A DNA stretch of 64,000 nt from Bacteroides caecimuris (lineage in GTDB: Bacteria > Bacteroidota > Bacteroidia > Bacteroidales > Bacteroidaceae). This document shows positions 29,056 to 42,074 of the stretch, one piece after another. Position 1 is the first letter of the stretch, and every line of letters starts with the position of its first letter. Position numbers and translations under genes: made by a program. Location of the stretch: positions 2,480,001 through 2,544,000 of the forward strand of contig NZ_CP015401.2 in assembly GCF_001688725.2 (NCBI RefSeq), in the 5' to 3' direction. The notes under the pieces are model-generated. The model saw only the letters and a list, made by a program, of their open reading frames with translations. It was not told where the DNA came from and ran no database searches.

Positions 29056-30384
29056 CTAATTATTTTGTTTTGGCCAGTATTGATCCACCAATTCTTTCTT
29101 GATATTCACTTCTTCCGGACGGAAGTATTTACCGAACAAGCCCCAAGCTACATCCAACATTTCAGTAGTATCCAGATTGACATCAATAGCCAACAACTGA
29201 TTGGAATAGTCCTTCGCAAAAGCCAACGTACGTTCGTCGTAGTTTGTCAGGTCGAAACCGTTTTCCATCTTCGTCTTAGCGTTAGCAGCATCTGCATAGA
29301 GACGTACGGCGGCATTCATCACCTGCGGATGGTCTTTACGCGTCTTCTTACCGGTAACCAGCTGTTTCAAACGAGACAATGAACGGAACGGGTCAACAAT
29401 AACCTTACCAATATCACTATCACGACGCAGGAACAACTGACCTTCTGTGATGTACCCCGTATTATCAGGCACAGCGTGCGTAATATCTCCACCGGACAAA
29501 GTAGTCACCGCAATAATTGTGATTGAACCGCCGGAAGGAAACTGCACCGCCTTTTCGTAAATCTTCGCCAAGTCCGAGTAAAGTGATCCCGGCATAGAGT
29601 CTTTAGACGGAATCTGGTCCATACGGTTGGATACGATTGCCAACGCATCAGCGTAGCTCGTCATATCGGTCAACAGTACCAGCACTTTCTCATTATTATT
29701 TACTGCAAAATATTCAGCAGCAGTCAATGCCATATCCGGAATCAGCAAACGTTCTACCGGTGGGTTTTCGGTCGTATTCATGAAACTCACGATACGGTCG
29801 AGCGCACCGGCATTAGAGAACACATTCTTAAAATACAGGTAATCATCATTCGTCATACCCATACCGCCGAGGATAATCTTATCCGTTTCAGCACGTAAGG
29901 CCACGTTTGCCATTACCTGGTTGAACGGTTGGTCCGGATCGGCAAAGAATGGAATCTTCTGACCGGATACCAGCGTATTGTTCAAGTCGATACCAGCAAT
30001 ACCCGTTGCAATCAGTTCCGACGGTTGTTTACGCCGAACCGGATTCACAGACGGACCACCAATTTCCACTTCCTGTCCTTCAATGTCCGGACCTCCATCA
30101 ATCGGGTCACCGAAAGCATTGAAGAAACGTCCGGCCAGTTGCTCACTCACTTTCAATGTAGGCGATTTGCCGAGAAATACTACTTCGGCATTGGTCGGAA
30201 TACCTTCCGTACCTTCAAATACCTGCAAAGTGACATCGTCACCGGCAATCTTAACCACCTGTGCCAGTTTACCGTCCACGGTGGCAAGCTCGTCATACCC
30301 TACCCCTGTCGCTTTCAACGAACAAGTAGCCTTGGTAATCTGAGTAATCTTGGTATATATCTTTTGAAAAGCTTTTGTTGCCAT
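29056..30384 (-). CDS. ntpB: V-type ATP synthase subunit B
   Basis: 442 residues, a non-catalytic nucleotide-binding subunit with no P-loop. Motifs: GRFFNAFGDPIDGGPDIEGQ, INPVRRKQPSELI-type NPVRRKQPSELIATGIAGID, ADPDQPFNQVMANVALRAET, and PSKDSMPGSLYSDLAKIYEK. It alternates with subunit A in the A3B3 head. It follows the A gene by 31 bases, which are filled by the second copy of the 37-bp repeat. Confidence 0.94.
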   Translation of the reverse strand: MATKAFQKIYTKITQITKATCSLKATGVGYDELATVDGKLAQVVKIAGDDVTLQVFEGTEGIPTNAEVVFLGKSPTLKVSEQLAGRFFNAFGDPIDGGPDIEGQEVEIGGPSVNPVRRKQPSELIATGIAGIDLNNTLVSGQKIPFFADPDQPFNQVMANVALRAETDKIILGGMGMTNDDYLYFKNVFSNAGALDRIVSFMNTTENPPVERLLIPDMALTAAEYFAVNNNEKVLVLLTDMTSYADALAIVSNRMDQIPSKDSMPGSLYSDLAKIYEKAVQFPSGGSITIIAVTTLSGGDITHAVPDNTGYITEGQLFLRRDSDIGKVIVDPFRSLSRLKQLVTGKKTRKDHPQVMNAAVRLYADAANAKTKMENGFDLTNYDERTLAFAKDYSNQLLAIDVNLDTTEMLDVAWGLFGKYFRPEEVNIKKELVDQYWPKQNN

Positions 30385-30390
30385 CTTACT

Positions 30391-30427
30391 TATTTACGAT
30401 TTAACAATTTACGATTTACGATTGAAG
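30391..30427. repeat. 37-bp intergenic repeat at the end of the V-ATPase A gene
   Basis: 34/37 identical to 28958-28994. It overlaps the 3' end of the A gene, so the last three codons (L-Q-S) and the stop are supplied by the repeat. Confidence 0.75.
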
Positions 30428-32176
30428 TTTCCTCTCTTCAATCAATTCCTTCAGTTGTTTCTGGAATCCTTCATACTGTTCTGACTTGAACTTCGAATAG
30501 TTCATCTGCTTACAGATATTAATTATCTTCTTGAAGTAGTCCATTACTTCATTGAAGTTATCAAATTCAAATTCCGTATGACAGATGTCGATTACCATGT
30601 TCAGAATGTCTTCCTGACGTTCCATCGGAGTTACCGCATCAATTTCGTCGAATGCATCCTGTTGCAGGATTACAAAGTCAATCAATTCAGATTTCCAGAA
30701 GATCACGTGATATTCTACTGGTACACCGTCGTCACCGAGGATATTGATCTGTTCAGCAATTTCCTTACCACGTTGTAAACGGGTCTTAAGCTCATTGACT
30801 TTTCTGATCCATTCACCGTTGATATGACCTTTGATATACTCTTCAAATTCCGGATATTCGATATATTTTGAATAAGAATCAATCGGATTCACTGCCGGAT
30901 AACGTTTCTTATCGGCACGGTCCTGCTCCAAAGCATAGAAACAGCGAGCTACCTTCTTCGTATTTTCAGTTACCGGTTCCTTCAAGTTGCCACCAGCAGG
31001 AGATACCGTACCGATAAATGTAATAGAGCCCGTTTCATCATTGTTAAGTTTTACATATCCCGCACGACCGTAGAAGTTGGAGATAATAGCCGAAATATCC
31101 ATCGGGAAAGCATCTGGACCAGGCAACTCTTCCATACGGTTGGACATCTCACGCAGAGCCTGTGCCCAACGGGAAGTAGAGTCAGCCATCAACAAGACTT
31201 TCAATCCCATTGAACGGTAATATTCCGCCAGTGTCATCGCTGTATATACAGATGCTTCACGGGCAGCTACCGGCATGTTAGAAGTATTGGCGATAATAAT
31301 AGTACGCTCCATCAACTTACGTCCTGTGTGCGGGTCTACCAGTTCGGGGAACTCGGTAAAGATTTCCACCACCTCATTCGCACGTTCACCGCAAGCTGCA
31401 ATGATAACGATATCCGCTTCCGCCTGCTTAGAAATAGCATGCTGAAGCACCGTTTTACCTGTACCGAACGGACCGGGGATAAATCCCGTACCACCTTCCA
31501 CAATCGGATTCAGCGTATCAATCACACGTACACCAGTCTCCAACAATTTGAAAGGACGCGGTTTCTCCTTATAATTCGTCATCGCACGTTTTACGGGCCA
31601 TCTCTGAATCATAGTTACAGAAATATCATTACCTTCTTCGTCTGTCAGGATTGCGATGGTATCTTCTATCTTATAATCACCTTCCGGCATGATTGTTTTT
31701 ACGGTAGCCGTTCCCTTCATAGTGAACGGGGCCATTATTTTCAACGGCTGAAAGTTTTCATCCACCTGTCCCAACCATGCAGAAGCCTGCACTTTGTCAC
31801 CTACATTCGCCAATGGTACGAAATGCCATATACGCTCCTTATCCAACGGATACGTATATTGTCCTCTCTTCAGGAAAACTCCATCCATCTTATCGAGGTC
31901 ATTTTGCAGACCATCATAGTTTTTCGATAACATACCCGGGCCTAATGTAACCTCAAGCATGTGTCCTGTAAATTCGGCTTCGGCACCCACTTTCAGCCCA
32001 CGGGTACTTTCGAACACCTGGACATATACATGTGAACCTACAACCTTAATCACCTCCGCCATCAACTTATCGCCACCGGTCGAGATATAACAAATCTCAT
32101 TTTGAGCTACCGGTCCGTCAACGACGAGGGTCACCATGTTGGCAATAACGCCACTAACAGTTCCTTTTGTTGCCAT
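30416..32176 (-). CDS. ntpA: V-type ATP synthase catalytic subunit A
   Basis: 586 residues. P-loop GPFGTGKTVLQHAISK, then IIAACGERANEVVEIFTEFP, and ADSTSRWAQALREMSNRMEE. It hydrolyses or makes ATP in the A3B3 head. The C-terminal residues come from the intergenic repeat. It is third in the operon E-DUF2764-A-B-D-I-K. Confidence 0.96.
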   Translation of the reverse strand: MATKGTVSGVIANMVTLVVDGPVAQNEICYISTGGDKLMAEVIKVVGSHVYVQVFESTRGLKVGAEAEFTGHMLEVTLGPGMLSKNYDGLQNDLDKMDGVFLKRGQYTYPLDKERIWHFVPLANVGDKVQASAWLGQVDENFQPLKIMAPFTMKGTATVKTIMPEGDYKIEDTIAILTDEEGNDISVTMIQRWPVKRAMTNYKEKPRPFKLLETGVRVIDTLNPIVEGGTGFIPGPFGTGKTVLQHAISKQAEADIVIIAACGERANEVVEIFTEFPELVDPHTGRKLMERTIIIANTSNMPVAAREASVYTAMTLAEYYRSMGLKVLLMADSTSRWAQALREMSNRMEELPGPDAFPMDISAIISNFYGRAGYVKLNNDETGSITFIGTVSPAGGNLKEPVTENTKKVARCFYALEQDRADKKRYPAVNPIDSYSKYIEYPEFEEYIKGHINGEWIRKVNELKTRLQRGKEIAEQINILGDDGVPVEYHVIFWKSELIDFVILQQDAFDEIDAVTPMERQEDILNMVIDICHTEFEFDNFNEVMDYFKKIINICKQMNYSKFKSEQYEGFQKQLKELIEERKLQS

Positions 32177-32193
32177 ATATTTCTTTAATTTTA

Positions 32194-33036
32194 TTATCTG
32201 AATTCTGCAGGAATCTGCACTTCGTTCTTCAACGACTCAATTATGCTTCTGAACAACTGATTACCTCTTTCCTTATCCAGTGAAATCCACCTTTCAATTA
32301 TTTCCAACTTCAGCAGGAAAGCGAAAATACGCTCAATAGTGAAATAATCGAAGAAAGTAGCATCCTCTATCCAGTTCCACCGTAGGGCATCCAATTTCTT
32401 CTCACGCTCCACCAATTCTGTAATCTCACTGATTTTCACTAACGATTCAAAAACATCCACTTCACCGGACAGTCCGAAATCGCGGGCACTTGATGTACGC
32501 AATGCTTCGCATACTTCCGTATTTCCCACAACATTGGAAGCAATATCCCACTTAAATTTACGGCTGGTAAATGCAACAAGAATATTATTGATGTTCAAAT
32601 TGAACTCAAACCAGGCAGAAACAAACTTATTTCCACACTTCATAGCATGCTCATAATACAAAGCAGCCAGATGATCTTCGTGCAAAGTCGTACTATCAGC
32701 CGGAGTATTCAAATAATCAGTTATAAAAGTAGAAAGATAGACCGGAAATTCTTTAGGACTAATTTCTCCACCTTCTCTCAGAACAGAAATATATTCTGTG
32801 AGTTCTTCAGCAGAGTAATTTCCCCGTTTGTCGATTTCCGCTTCTTTATCTTTGAGAAGTTTCAGCACATTTGCATTATCAAATTTCAGATAAAACAAGT
32901 CGATCAACTTCCGGTCTGAAGCAGACAATCCATTATAGATTTCAGTCTTAAAATCGGCTACTGTATAGCTCAGCTTGCTGTCTTCCAGCGAAAGTTCCGG
33001 CAAACCTGCTACCAAGTAATAGTACTTACTACTCAT
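32194..33036 (-). CDS. DUF2764 protein of the V-ATPase operon (C-subunit-like role inferred)
   Basis: 280 residues, helical, starting MSSKYYYLVAGLPELSLED. The YYYLVAGLP opening and internal FNLNINNILVAFTSRKFKWD are typical of DUF2764, found only in Bacteroidetes-type V-ATPase operons between E and A. No canonical C or F gene is present in the operon. Position, size and helical content suggest it replaces subunit C at the rotor-ring interface; this is inference. Confidence 0.85.
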   Translation of the reverse strand: MSSKYYYLVAGLPELSLEDSKLSYTVADFKTEIYNGLSASDRKLIDLFYLKFDNANVLKLLKDKEAEIDKRGNYSAEELTEYISVLREGGEISPKEFPVYLSTFITDYLNTPADSTTLHEDHLAALYYEHAMKCGNKFVSAWFEFNLNINNILVAFTSRKFKWDIASNVVGNTEVCEALRTSSARDFGLSGEVDVFESLVKISEITELVEREKKLDALRWNWIEDATFFDYFTIERIFAFLLKLEIIERWISLDKERGNQLFRSIIESLKNEVQIPAEFR

Positions 33037-33047
33037 AGTCGCTTCTT

Positions 33048-33638
33048 TTAAAATAGCATTTCTACTAATTGAGGACGCAAGAACGCTTTGAAGTAATTCA
33101 TGAATTCTTCTTCTCCGAAGTTCACCTTATACGAACCGTCCGCTGGAGAAACGGTAAACAGAGTCTTGATACCATTTACTTGCTGGATAGTCATTCCCTT
33201 GTCTAATAAAGCTTTTGCATGAGCTGCAAAATACTTTTTCAGTGATTCCGCATCGGCTGTTGAGATGACGATAGGTTCGTCTATGCTCCATTTGGATGCC
33301 AATGCTACGATAAACGCGTTCAGATAATCTTTATCCTGAGCGAAATCTTTCACGGCAGCGGTTATCAACTTGTCAGTTACCATTGTAGCGACTTCAGATT
33401 TGAGCGCATTCACAGCCTGACCGGCAAATAGTTTTAACTCTGATTTAGTATTTTCTGCTAACTCATCAGCAGATTTACGAGAGAAGTTTACAATTGATTC
33501 TGCCTCTTTACGGGCATCCTCAATGATTTTCTTAGCTTCTTCCTGAGCATTCGCGATAAGTCTTTGCGCTTCCTCGTTTCCTTTTTCCACGCCTTCACGA
33601 TAAATCTTATCGGTCAACTCTTGAATTTTGTTTTCCAT
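33048..33638 (-). CDS. ntpE: V-type ATP synthase subunit E (peripheral stalk)
   Basis: 196 residues. The N-terminal half is a charged coiled coil (GNEEAQRLIANAQEEAKKII, EDARKEAESIVNFSRKSADE), the C-terminal half globular, as in E subunits. It is the first gene of the operon, and a -7 box lies upstream at 33700-33707. Confidence 0.85.
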   Translation of the reverse strand: MENKIQELTDKIYREGVEKGNEEAQRLIANAQEEAKKIIEDARKEAESIVNFSRKSADELAENTKSELKLFAGQAVNALKSEVATMVTDKLITAAVKDFAQDKDYLNAFIVALASKWSIDEPIVISTADAESLKKYFAAHAKALLDKGMTIQQVNGIKTLFTVSPADGSYKVNFGEEEFMNYFKAFLRPQLVEMLF

Positions 33639-33699
33639 ATTAACAGGAGTATTTAGTATTATTACTATATTAACTATGTGTCCTTTCTCAGATTCTCGC

Positions 33700-33707
33700 C
33701 AAATTTA
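33700..33707 (-). promoter_or_regulatory. Candidate -7 box of the V-ATPase operon
   Basis: TAAATTTG on the minus strand, 62 bp before the subunit E ATG. The rest of 33708-34040 shows no gene or clear motif. Confidence 0.4.
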
Positions 33708-34050
33708 CAAAAATCAATTTGATAAAAAAGAGAAAGAAGAAAAGAAAAAAGATTCGTTTGCAAAAAAATCACAGACCTACACCTATTTTGTTCCACTTTT
33801 GCCCTTTTTCTATTACTAAATGACACATTCCCGGATTTTTCAAACCGGAAAACAAATATATATTGAAAGCGACAAACAGGATATTAATACAAGATTAAAT
33901 AACAAAAGCTATTGGTATCACATTTGGCATTAGTGAATATAGCAATCTTATTTGCGGAAGAAGAGAAGAGGTTATCTTTTATCCATCCTTAAAAACAGCC
34001 CCTCTTGATTCATTGATGGATCTTTTTGCAAAGTTCCAAAACACCGAAAT

Positions 34051-34082
34051 CCCCTTGACTCATTCCTGAATCAAGGGGATTC
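34051..34082 (-). terminator. rRNA operon terminator
   Basis: ATCCCCTTGA and TCAAGGGGAT form a 10-bp stem just beyond 5S rRNA. The minus strand continues with TTTCGGTGTTTT. Confidence 0.7.
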
Positions 34083-34091
34083 TTCTTTAAA

Positions 34092-34200
<109 letters not shown>

Positions 34201-34296
34201 ATAAGGTTATGACATGATGAAAAGTAAAATATAAAGTATTATTCTCAAAAGAATAATCCGCTAAACGTATATACCCAACCGGTACATATTTGAAAG

Positions 34297-37173
<2,877 letters not shown>

Positions 37174-37330
37174 AAACGTTCTGTCCGTGTATTGGTATTG
37201 GTGTGGAATCGCTTCCGGCCGCCAATATTGCATACCCGGACACGTACGGTTTGATATATACTTTTAGCTCTTACTTTTTATTTTACTTCTTGTACATCAT
37301 GTCAAAGATCGTTTCTCTTTTCAGAGACTG

Positions 37331-37403
37331 TGGAGAATAACGGATTCGAACCGTTGACCCTCTGCGTGCAAGGCAGATGCTCTAGCCAGCTGAGCTAATC
37401 CCC
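37331..37403 (-). tRNA. tRNA-Ala (anticodon TGC)
   Basis: Minus-strand cloverleaf: GGGGGATTAGCTCAGCTGGC, anticodon loop CTTGCAC, T-arm GGTTCGAATCC, discriminator A. CCA is not encoded. It lies in the 16S-23S spacer. Confidence 0.96.
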
Positions 37404-37418
37404 CAAAAGAGTTTCGGA

Positions 37419-37493
37419 GTAGTCCCAGGCAGAGTTGAACTGCCGACCTCTACATTATCAGTGTAGCGCTCTAACCAACTGAGCTATAGGACT
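37419..37493 (-). tRNA. tRNA-Ile (anticodon GAT)
   Basis: Minus-strand AGTCCTATAGCTCAGTTGGT, anticodon CTGATAA, T-arm GGCAGTTCAACTCTGCC, discriminator A. It follows 16S in the usual Ile-Ala spacer order. Confidence 0.96.
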
Positions 37494-37655
37494 AGTTCAA
37501 CCTTGTCTACCTGTGCGTTAGACTCGGCTTCTTGTTTCTCTTGTTTATCTCTATCTATACTTCTATAGATGGTTGATCTATATCTTATAAATAAACAAGT
37601 ACCAGTAGTACAAAAACAGAACCTTGAAAAAGCCATCATTACGGCATCTCTCCAG

Positions 37656-39184
<1,529 letters not shown>

Positions 39185-39386
39185 AAAAGTATCTTTAATC
39201 ATCCCTTAGGATGTCTTTTTGCTCTGTTCAGGACGCCGTAAATTCATTGACTCTTTTCAAGTACCTGTGTCTCATAATGCATTGCTACATTAAGACAAGT
39301 ATTGACGGTTCTATTTTTTACTTGTACTACTTGTATTGTTTATCAATATTTCAAAGAACTTGTCGCTTTCGTTTCAAAAGCGGGTG

Positions 39387-39418
39387 CAAAGGTAAGCGCT
39401 TTATTTTTAACCACCAAA
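39387..39418 (-). promoter_or_regulatory. rRNA promoter P1
   Basis: Minus strand TTTG (39415-39418), 20-bp spacer, TACCTTTG (39387-39394). An A/T-rich AAACTTCCGAAAAAG segment lies just upstream, possibly an UP-like element. Confidence 0.8.
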
Positions 39419-39538
39419 CTTTTTCGGAAGTTTTTTTTTCATTTTTTCTTTTTACTCATTTCTCAGGCTCTCTTTGCGAAAGGGAAAGAATGTATAAAAG
39501 AAAAGAAACAAAGGACGCTTTCTTTACGAATCGGACTG

Positions 39539-39571
39539 CAAAGATAAGAACTTTATTTTATATCTTCCAAA
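39539..39571 (-). promoter_or_regulatory. rRNA promoter P2
   Basis: Minus strand TTTG (39568-39571), 21-bp spacer, TATCTTTG (39539-39546), preceded by AAAAAAACTTCGAAAAAG. Confidence 0.8.
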
Positions 39572-39668
39572 ACTTTTTCGAAGTTTTTTTGTTCTTAATG
39601 TTGAAGACCAAGACGCGCTTTCTCACTAAGTCAATCTTACAAGGCTTTCTTCTCTTGGAAAGCGGGTG

Positions 39669-39700
39669 CAAAAGTAGGCCCTTTTCACATATACTCCAAA
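39669..39700 (-). promoter_or_regulatory. rRNA promoter P3
   Basis: Minus strand TTTG (39697-39700), 20-bp spacer, TACTTTTG (39669-39676), again preceded by AAAAAAACTTCGAAAAAAG. The three promoters are about 130-150 bp apart and share their upstream boxes. Confidence 0.8.
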
Positions 39701-39938
39701 TATATCAGGATCTTTTTTCGAAGTTTTTTTGAAGGATTTTGCTAAAGTGCTGAAAGAGAATGATGTTGTAGAACATGTTTTCTTTATCATAAAAGGATTG
39801 GGGAGGAAACGGTAAAGGAAATGCACATTATTATATTGCATGCGGGTACACGCGTGCGCATCCGAAGAATCGCACACATGAAAAGAATAGGGCGAAAGGG
39901 ATAAACAAAAGAAAAAAGGTAGATTAGACAACGGATTG

Positions 39939-40083
39939 TTGATTGAAGAGACCTATTGGTTCCGGTTGTCCCACATATTGTGGGAAAGTATTCCCGCATA
40001 TTATGGGAATTTGTTCCCAAGTAATAGGGAATCTTTTCCCAAGCAGTAGGGAAACTTTTCCCACAATATATGGGACTGATGCA
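39939..40083. repeat. Phased 22/23-bp palindromic repeat array, locus 2
   Basis: Five units with TCCC starting at 39969, 39992, 40015, 40037 and 40059. Each is an imperfect palindrome of the form TTCCCA...TGGGAA with an A/T core. The first unit and its 30-bp left flank match 2733-2775. No gene covers it. Confidence 0.75.
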
Positions 40084-40284
40084 CGGTATATGGAAACAAG
40101 CAAAAGGAAGAGGGCGGATACGATATAACTATACTTGGCAAAAGCCGGCAATTGAGGCATATATCAGGCATTCAAGCGATAAAAAAAACGAGAAATACAC
40201 TAAAAACAGAGGAGTGCTTGCAGAGGTGCAAAAACGACATATATCATTATCAATCAACGGATTGAATAAAAAAAGGGAAATTCA

Positions 40285-40316
40285 CATAGTGAGGGCAAAC
40301 GCCTGCCCTCACTATG
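40285..40316. other. Perfect 13-bp stem hairpin in an otherwise empty intergenic region
   Basis: CATAGTGAGGGCA (40285-40297) and TGCCCTCACTATG (40304-40316) enclose a 6-nt loop. No T run follows on either strand, so it is not an ordinary terminator. The rest of 40084-40526 holds only a low-quality open frame that I do not accept. Confidence 0.6.
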
Positions 40317-40526
40317 CTATCATACTTGCCCTAATAGCGGAAAGCACGATGAATAAAGGGATTGGGAGGAGATATGAGAGCATGAGGGCAAAAAAGGGAA
40401 ATAATTCCTGTGGGAGGATTAAGAAAAATGAATTTAGGGGAGAATTGAGAAAGCATCCCAACCCTATCACTCAAACAACACACATAAGCTCGTTAATCAT
40501 TGTGTTATTTTCAAGTCTTTGTTTTT

Positions 40527-41939
40527 CTATTTTACCTTAATTCCTTCCACAAATTCATTCGTTATAAAGCCATTGATATTCTTCATCTTCACCCCATTTA
40601 TTATCACATTATCAAAAGTCACATTTTTTATTCTACGATTCTCATCTAATCCTTTCAATAGAGAGGGATTCTCCCCTACTCCATTATAGGTTATATTACG
40701 GAAAATAATATCCTCAATACCTCGTCCGGGCTGCTTGTCATATTTCGGATTGAAGCGGACATTGACATGGAACAAACGCCCTTCCTGAATACTTTCTACT
40801 CTTATATTATCGAACAAGATATTACGTACCAGGTTCTTATCACCGCAATCTATCGTCATGCATCCCTGATAAAGGGGATCATCTTCATCATGTTCCAGAA
40901 TATCGACATTGCGAACTGTTACGTTTTCTACTGTCTCTCCCACTTCATCTGCCGGATTACCATGTCCGCCGATATTGACAGGGTGTGCAATATCAGCCCA
41001 AAGGATAGAATTCTGCAAAGTGATATTTTTACTTCCACCGTAATAATTCCAACGATGTGCATAAACAGCAATACAGTCATCACTATTCCGCATGAAAATA
41101 TTATCAATCAGTACCTCATTGCAACACATCAGATCAATGCCGTCGCTCCATCCTTTACAACTGAAAGATTTCAGGTTCTTGATGGTCAAGCCGGTGGCTT
41201 CACCTCCGAAAACCGTATAATGATCAGGATTTACAATGGTTATTCCATCAACCAATACATTTTTAGAATAGGTTACTTCAATGCCGCGCAATGGATGATC
41301 GAGAATTCCACGGCCAATGATACGTACATTCTCGGCTTTATCCACCAATAATTTTGCTTTTACGACAGCGCCCGGTGCCAGATAAACGGTTGTATTGGAA
41401 GGGATTCTAATTTGATTATTGGGAACATCCTGGGGACGATGTATTCCCGGTCCAAAAAACATGACGCCCGCACTGCTTTCCGAGTAGGTTTCTGTCTCTA
41501 AAGGATTAGCAAACAGATGAAGATTATGTAAACGGTCTCCATTAAATTCCACGGATAGATATCGTGGTTTCTCCAAAGTAAATGAAATAGTATTCTGATT
41601 TACTGTATGACGGATTTTATTTTCCAAAGGTCGGATTTGCACATCCTGAATCAGTCCGTTATTCTTCTTTACCATCACCTCAACGGGACTGCCCATATCA
41701 AACTGTACCATAGAAGCTGATTGCACATTATCCATATCCACACTGACATTGTATTCAAACAAGTCTTTCCATTCTCCACCCGGCACACGTACCCGGACGG
41801 TATAATCGTCATTATGTTGCATCCCCGTTTTTAATCCTTCCGGATAAGTCACCAGTTGCGCATTTGCAAATATCGAAAATGCCATAAATGTGAGCAATAG
41901 GCACTTTTTTCTATCTTGCAATTTCTTAAATAGATTCAT
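40527..41939 (-). CDS. GH28-like glycoside hydrolase (parallel beta-helix), secreted
   Basis: Start at 41939 (MNLFKKLQDRKKCLLLTFMA), giving a signal peptide cleaved after FANAQ. About 470 residues. Right-handed beta-helix repeats with GH28-type active-site signatures SDGIDLM, NSDDCIAVY and NIGGHGN. GH28 enzymes hydrolyse polygalacturonan or rhamnogalacturonan bonds. It lies 15 bases after the heparinase II/III-like gene if the longer frame is used and about 135 bases with my start, so the two are probably co-transcribed. The substrate cannot be fixed; no SusC/SusD pair is in the window. Confidence 0.82.
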   Translation of the reverse strand: MNLFKKLQDRKKCLLLTFMAFSIFANAQLVTYPEGLKTGMQHNDDYTVRVRVPGGEWKDLFEYNVSVDMDNVQSASMVQFDMGSPVEVMVKKNNGLIQDVQIRPLENKIRHTVNQNTISFTLEKPRYLSVEFNGDRLHNLHLFANPLETETYSESSAGVMFFGPGIHRPQDVPNNQIRIPSNTTVYLAPGAVVKAKLLVDKAENVRIIGRGILDHPLRGIEVTYSKNVLVDGITIVNPDHYTVFGGEATGLTIKNLKSFSCKGWSDGIDLMCCNEVLIDNIFMRNSDDCIAVYAHRWNYYGGSKNITLQNSILWADIAHPVNIGGHGNPADEVGETVENVTVRNVDILEHDEDDPLYQGCMTIDCGDKNLVRNILFDNIRVESIQEGRLFHVNVRFNPKYDKQPGRGIEDIIFRNITYNGVGENPSLLKGLDENRRIKNVTFDNVIINGVKMKNINGFITNEFVEGIKVK

Positions 41940-42074
41940 CTTTGTTATTTCCATATATAATTCTCCCATCATAAAAAAGACACGTTTTGTCCTACCTTGT
42001 TTCATCCCATCATAAGTATCATTAATAACCACCCCACACAAGATATGCTTTTTTTTCATTCAGAATCATTTTAA

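Noticed and set aside
40070..40540. Open frame of 156 codons
   Set aside because: It overlaps the repeat array and the 13-bp hairpin, has no promoter, and its composition and hydrophobicity look random.
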